From positions 1 to 25,267 of the forward strand of contig JAZQUS010000079.1 in assembly GCA_045631445.1 (NCBI GenBank): 25,267 nucleotides of DNA, written 5' to 3'. The translations under genes were made by a program, and so were the position numbers. The notes under the pieces are model-generated. The model saw only the letters and a list, made by a program, of their open reading frames with translations. It did not search any database and had not been told where the DNA came from. Shown in pieces: positions 23,072 through 25,267 of the stretch; position 1 is the first letter of the stretch; every line of letters begins with the position of its first letter. Source of the DNA: RGIG4608 sp045631445. GTDB taxonomy: Bacteria > Bacillota > Clostridia > Oscillospirales > CAG-272.

Positions 23072-23670
23072 TGAGTAACAAAATTTATATGCTTAGAAAA
23101 ACTCCCTCTCCCCTTCTCGTTCTTGCGGCAGGATTTGTAATGGCTTCAAGTAAAAACGTTAAAGCGGCTCTCGGTATGGGCGTTGCAGTACTCGTAACAC
23201 TTCTTCTTTCATCCATTGTAATCTCTGCTATTCACAAAATCATTCCAACAAGCGCAAGACTTCCTATCTACGTTCTTATCATTACAGGTTTTGTAACACT
23301 TATTGATATGCTTATGCAGGCGTGGTGCCCTGAAGTTGTTCAAATGCTTGGCGTTCACCTTGCTTGTCTCTCCGTTTCTGCGGTTATCTACCGCGATGCA
23401 GACGAGGTTGCAGGTTGTCATGGTGAATTTGAATCCATTGCAGTTTCTCTCGTAACAGGTGGATTCCTCACAGTAATCATGATCGTTTGTGCACTTGTTC
23501 GTGAATTCTTCGGTAATGCATCCGTTTGGGGACTCGAAGTTGGATTTATGAGCAACTATAAGATTTCTGCTCTCGCAGGTGCTTTCGGCGGCTACCTTGT
23601 ACTTGCTCTCGTGCTCGCTCTTATTCGTAAGATCGACGTTGTAATTCACAAAAATAAGGAGGTAGAATAA
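23071..23670 (+). CDS. rnfE: Rnf-like complex subunit E lacking cluster cysteines
   Basis: RnfE pairs with RnfA in the membrane; together they normally hold a [2Fe-2S] cluster with two Cys each, at the middle of the bilayer. This 199-residue protein keeps the family layout (six helices; ALGMGVAVLVT at 33-43, ARLPIYVLIITGFVTLIDML at 62-81, LVREFFGN, and a final GAFGGYLVLALVLALIRK). The first ligand region reads VLAAGFVMASS (17-27) where LLGLCPLLAVT is usual, and the second reads LGVHLACLSVSAV (93-105) where LGIFIPLIVTNCIV is usual. Both ligand cysteines are absent, and there is no Cys before residue 86. AGGAGG precedes the ATG. The product is in frame and intact, so this is divergence and not decay. 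Confidence 0.88.
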   Translation: MSNKIYMLRKTPSPLLVLAAGFVMASSKNVKAALGMGVAVLVTLLLSSIVISAIHKIIPTSARLPIYVLIITGFVTLIDMLMQAWCPEVVQMLGVHLACLSVSAVIYRDADEVAGCHGEFESIAVSLVTGGFLTVIMIVCALVREFFGNASVWGLEVGFMSNYKISALAGAFGGYLVLALVLALIRKIDVVIHKNKEVE

Positions 23671-23671
23671 T

Positions 23672-24220
23672 ATGACACTCGAAATTATCCTTGGTATGAT
23701 TCTTGCAGGCATTCTTTCTAACAACTACCCTCTTATTGAGTGCCTTGGAACAGGTGCTGTTCTTGAAAACGAAAGAAGCAATAAGAGAAGCGTTGTTCTC
23801 GGTCTTCTTACAACAGTAATAATGTTGGTTTCTACTCTCATCACTTGGCCCATCAACAAATTTCTTCTTGCAAACGCTTCCTATCTTCAGACTCTCGTTT
23901 TCGTTTGTGTTGTTTTGGTAGTAGTTGAGGTGTTCCACCTTATCGACCACAATACCGTAAACAAATTCTGTAGAGTTGATTTCACAAAATTTGCTATCAA
24001 CGGTGCAGTTCTTGGTCTTTGCATCCATAACACACACCTTGAATTCCTTCCCGCACTTATCACAACAGTAGGTGTTGGTCTTGGATTTACTTTGGTTCTT
24101 ACGGTATTCTCTGCACTCGAATTTAGAATCGATTATGATGCAGTACCCTACTCCTTCCGCGGTTTGCCTATTCACTTGCTCATCGCAGGAATGATCGTAC
24201 TTGCTCTTCTCTGCTTCTAA
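23672..24220 (+). CDS. rnfA: Rnf-like complex subunit A lacking cluster cysteines
   Basis: This 182-residue protein has the RnfA fold of six helices: AGILSNNYPLIECLGTG (12-28), YLQTLVFVCVVLVVVEVF (71-88), FAINGAVLGLCI (107-118), and the C-terminal VPYSFRGLPIHLLIAG. Canonical RnfA has Cys in LGLCP and in TTNCAVLG; here they are Gly (LGTG28 and INGAVLG with G111). Other cysteines (C24, C117) lie nearby but out of register. The paired conserved Asn residues (N17, N18) and the helix pattern are kept. AAGGAGG lies 9 bases before the ATG, one base after rnfE. No rnfB follows, unlike the rnfCDGEAB order of most Clostridia. Confidence 0.88.
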   Translation: MTLEIILGMILAGILSNNYPLIECLGTGAVLENERSNKRSVVLGLLTTVIMLVSTLITWPINKFLLANASYLQTLVFVCVVLVVVEVFHLIDHNTVNKFCRVDFTKFAINGAVLGLCIHNTHLEFLPALITTVGVGLGFTLVLTVFSALEFRIDYDAVPYSFRGLPIHLLIAGMIVLALLCF

Positions 24221-24224
24221 TTAA

Positions 24225-24578
24225 ATGAAGACAAAAGATTTTATATTGATCGGCACAATAATTGCCATCTCACTCGTACTCTTTATCTGCGTAAGTCTTA
24301 CGCAGAAAGAGGGCGCGTGCGTGGTGGTTAAAATCAATGGGGAAGAGGTTGCAAATTATCCACTTGATAAGAATGCTACTTACACATTAAACGGTGGAAC
24401 TAATATTCTTACGATAAAAGATGGATTTGCATATTTAACTGATGCAAATTGTCCCGATCATCTTTGCGTAAAGCAAGGAAAAATCAGTAAAACAGGACAA
24501 GTTATTACTTGTCTGCCAAATAAACTTACCGTTACCGTTTACGGAGCGGAAAAACTTGATGTTGACTTAATCAGTTAG
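24225..24578 (+). CDS. NusG-domain-II protein (EetA-like)
   Basis: This 117-residue protein has one N-terminal membrane helix (about 6-26) and an extracytosolic NusG domain II fold (Pfam NusG_II) with the typical CPDHLCVKQGKI segment (C76, C81) and a further C96. Such proteins commonly pair with Gx transporters and flavin-transfer genes; I recall the pair as EetA/EetB in the Listeria extracellular electron transfer locus, though the biochemical role is not settled. It starts 4 bases after the rnfA stop without a clear SD, so translation is likely coupled. It is the last gene of the rnf-type transcript before a new promoter. Confidence 0.87.
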   Translation: MKTKDFILIGTIIAISLVLFICVSLTQKEGACVVVKINGEEVANYPLDKNATYTLNGGTNILTIKDGFAYLTDANCPDHLCVKQGKISKTGQVITCLPNKLTVTVYGAEKLDVDLIS

Positions 24579-24590
24579 TTATGGTATAAT
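24562..24590 (+). promoter_or_regulatory. Promoter of the Gx transporter gene
   Basis: TTGACT (24562-24567), a 17-base spacer and TATAAT (24585-24590). The -35 box lies within the last codons of the upstream gene, so the transporter can be expressed apart from rnf. Confidence 0.85.
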
Positions 24591-24620
24591 TAATTTTAGA
24601 GCGAAAACAAGGAGGCAAAA

Positions 24621-25118
24621 ATGAAAACGTCAAAAATGACCTTTTTGGGACTTTTCACCGCAGTTGCGATGATACTTTCATTTGTTGAAACCTTGCTTCC
24701 ACCTCTTACAACGGCTCTCCCAGGTATTAAAATGGGACTTCCCAATATTGCTATAATGTTCATTCTTTATCGTATTGGTTGGAAAGAGGCAAGCGTTGTT
24801 AGTATTGTAAGAGTTATACTTGTTAGCTTACTTTTTGGAAGCATAATGAGTATGGCATACAGCCTTGGCGGAGCCATCCTCAGTCTTTTGATTATGACTT
24901 TTATGCAAAAGTTAACTTCATTCAATCGCGTGAGCATCAGTGTTGTTGGCGGTGTTTGTCACAATATCGGTCAGATACTCGTTGCTTGGGCAGTAACAAG
25001 CACGGCACAAATCGTTTATTATCTACCCGTTCTCCTTATTTCAGGATGTGCGGCGGGAATTCTCGTCGGTCTTGTTGCAGGAATGCTTGAAAAACGTGTT
25101 CCAAAAATCAAATTTTAG
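24621..25118 (+). CDS. Gx transporter family protein (Hpre_diP_synt_I; EetB-like)
   Basis: This 165-residue polytopic membrane protein belongs to the Gx transporter/heptaprenyl diphosphate synthase component I family (Pfam Hpre_diP_synt_I), which has an ECF-type S-component fold with about five or six helices. Visible signatures are the N-terminal FLGLFTAVAMILSFVETLLPP, LPGIKMGLPNIAIMFILYRIGWKEA and GGVCHNIGQILVA. The old name reflects gene neighbourhood; a transport role, perhaps for a flavin or quinone precursor, is likelier. AAGGAGG lies 5 bases before the ATG. In Firmicutes it is often next to a NusG-II protein and ApbE, as here. Confidence 0.92.
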   Translation: MKTSKMTFLGLFTAVAMILSFVETLLPPLTTALPGIKMGLPNIAIMFILYRIGWKEASVVSIVRVILVSLLFGSIMSMAYSLGGAILSLLIMTFMQKLTSFNRVSISVVGGVCHNIGQILVAWAVTSTAQIVYYLPVLLISGCAAGILVGLVAGMLEKRVPKIKF

Positions 25119-25156
25119 TTTAAAAACTCATTTTATTAAAAAAGAGGTAAAATACT

Positions 25157-25256
25157 ATGTACAAAATTCTTAGAAAGAAAGTCCTCAATCCCACAGTAAC
25201 TCTTATGGATGTTGAGGCTCCCCTCGTTGCTAAAAAAGCAGAGCCCGGACAGTTTA
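25157..25256 (+). CDS. Sulfide/dihydroorotate dehydrogenase-like FAD/NAD-binding protein, 5' fragment (NfnA/SudB type)
   Basis: Only the first 33 residues are present: MYKILRKKVLNPTVTLMDVE followed by APLVAKKAEPGQF. This closely matches the N-terminus of the ferredoxin-NADP+ reductase alpha subunit (NfnA, also called SudB or a dihydroorotate dehydrogenase electron-transfer-like protein), whose first beta-barrel binds FAD. AGAGG lies 9 bases before the ATG. The gene is cut by the contig end; the bases after about 25256 are adapter, so the apparent KVGS residues are not real. Its position behind the redox locus suggests NAD(P)H-ferredoxin chemistry nearby. Confidence 0.8.
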
Positions 25257-25267
25257 AAGTCGGATCG
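25257..25267. other. Sequencing adapter start at contig end
   Basis: AAGTCGGATCG equals the first 11 bases of the MGI/BGI reverse-read adapter, the reverse complement of the CGATCCGACTT at 224-234. It interrupts a conserved reading frame directly after the EPGQF codons. Confidence 0.85.

Overview
The window looks like one complete 25 kb metagenomic contig from an uncultured low-GC Firmicute of class Clostridia, probably of the Oscillospirales/Christensenellales type. This is inferred from gene content and order (rplM-rpsI, the paired radical-SAM/DUF2344 genes, rnfCDGEA order, Gx transporter, fermentative iron alcohol dehydrogenase), from the strong SD sequences with TTGACA/TATAAT promoters, and from the palindromic intergenic repeats. 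Both ends carry MGI/DNBSEQ library adapter sequence: two copies within bases 1-234 and the first 11 bases of the other-end adapter at 25257-25267. The genomic sequence therefore starts at 235 and stops at about 25256, and bases 57-150 are an inverted artefactual copy of 380-473.

Layout. (i) 235-2590, minus strand: accessory genes downstream of rpsI (a truncated P-loop kinase, an unknown protein, and a membrane-anchored HTH/zinc-ribbon regulator). They are separated by recurring blocks that carry a copy of the rpsI 3' end, a terminator and a promoter, so the locus resembles a small insertion hot-spot or gene-cassette array. (ii) 2590-3515: rplM-rpsI with promoter and terminator. (iii) 3692-6075, plus strand: an S1-domain protein and a MATE transporter. 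(iv) 6106-13481, minus strand: rlmB, a 930-residue membrane protein resembling a P-type ATPase without its catalytic motifs, the TIGR03960/TIGR03936 radical-SAM pair, a 2H phosphoesterase and a gamma-carbonic-anhydrase-like protein. (v) 13.5-16.0 kb: an iron alcohol dehydrogenase with a Rex-like operator over its -10 box, flanked by two related palindrome-rich repeats, then udk. (vi) 16.8-25.1 kb, plus strand: an extracytosolic redox locus. It holds a secreted two-domain FMN-binding-like protein, ApbE, rnfC-rnfD-rnfG-rnfE-rnfA, a NusG-domain-II protein, a Gx transporter and the start of an NfnA/SudB-type flavoprotein.

How the genes work together. Region (vi) is the most interesting part. ApbE would attach FMN to RnfG, RnfD and perhaps the secreted tandem protein. 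The Rnf-like membrane subunits would move electrons between the cytoplasmic NADH/ferredoxin pool and the outside. This complex is not a standard Rnf: RnfA and RnfE have lost all four cysteines that hold the intramembrane [2Fe-2S] cluster, rnfB is absent from its usual place after rnfA, RnfG is about twice the normal length with two FMN-binding-like halves, and ApbE carries two cysteine-rich insertions. With the EetA/EetB-like pair next to it, the locus could be an undescribed variant of flavin-based extracellular electron transfer. That is inference from sequence only.
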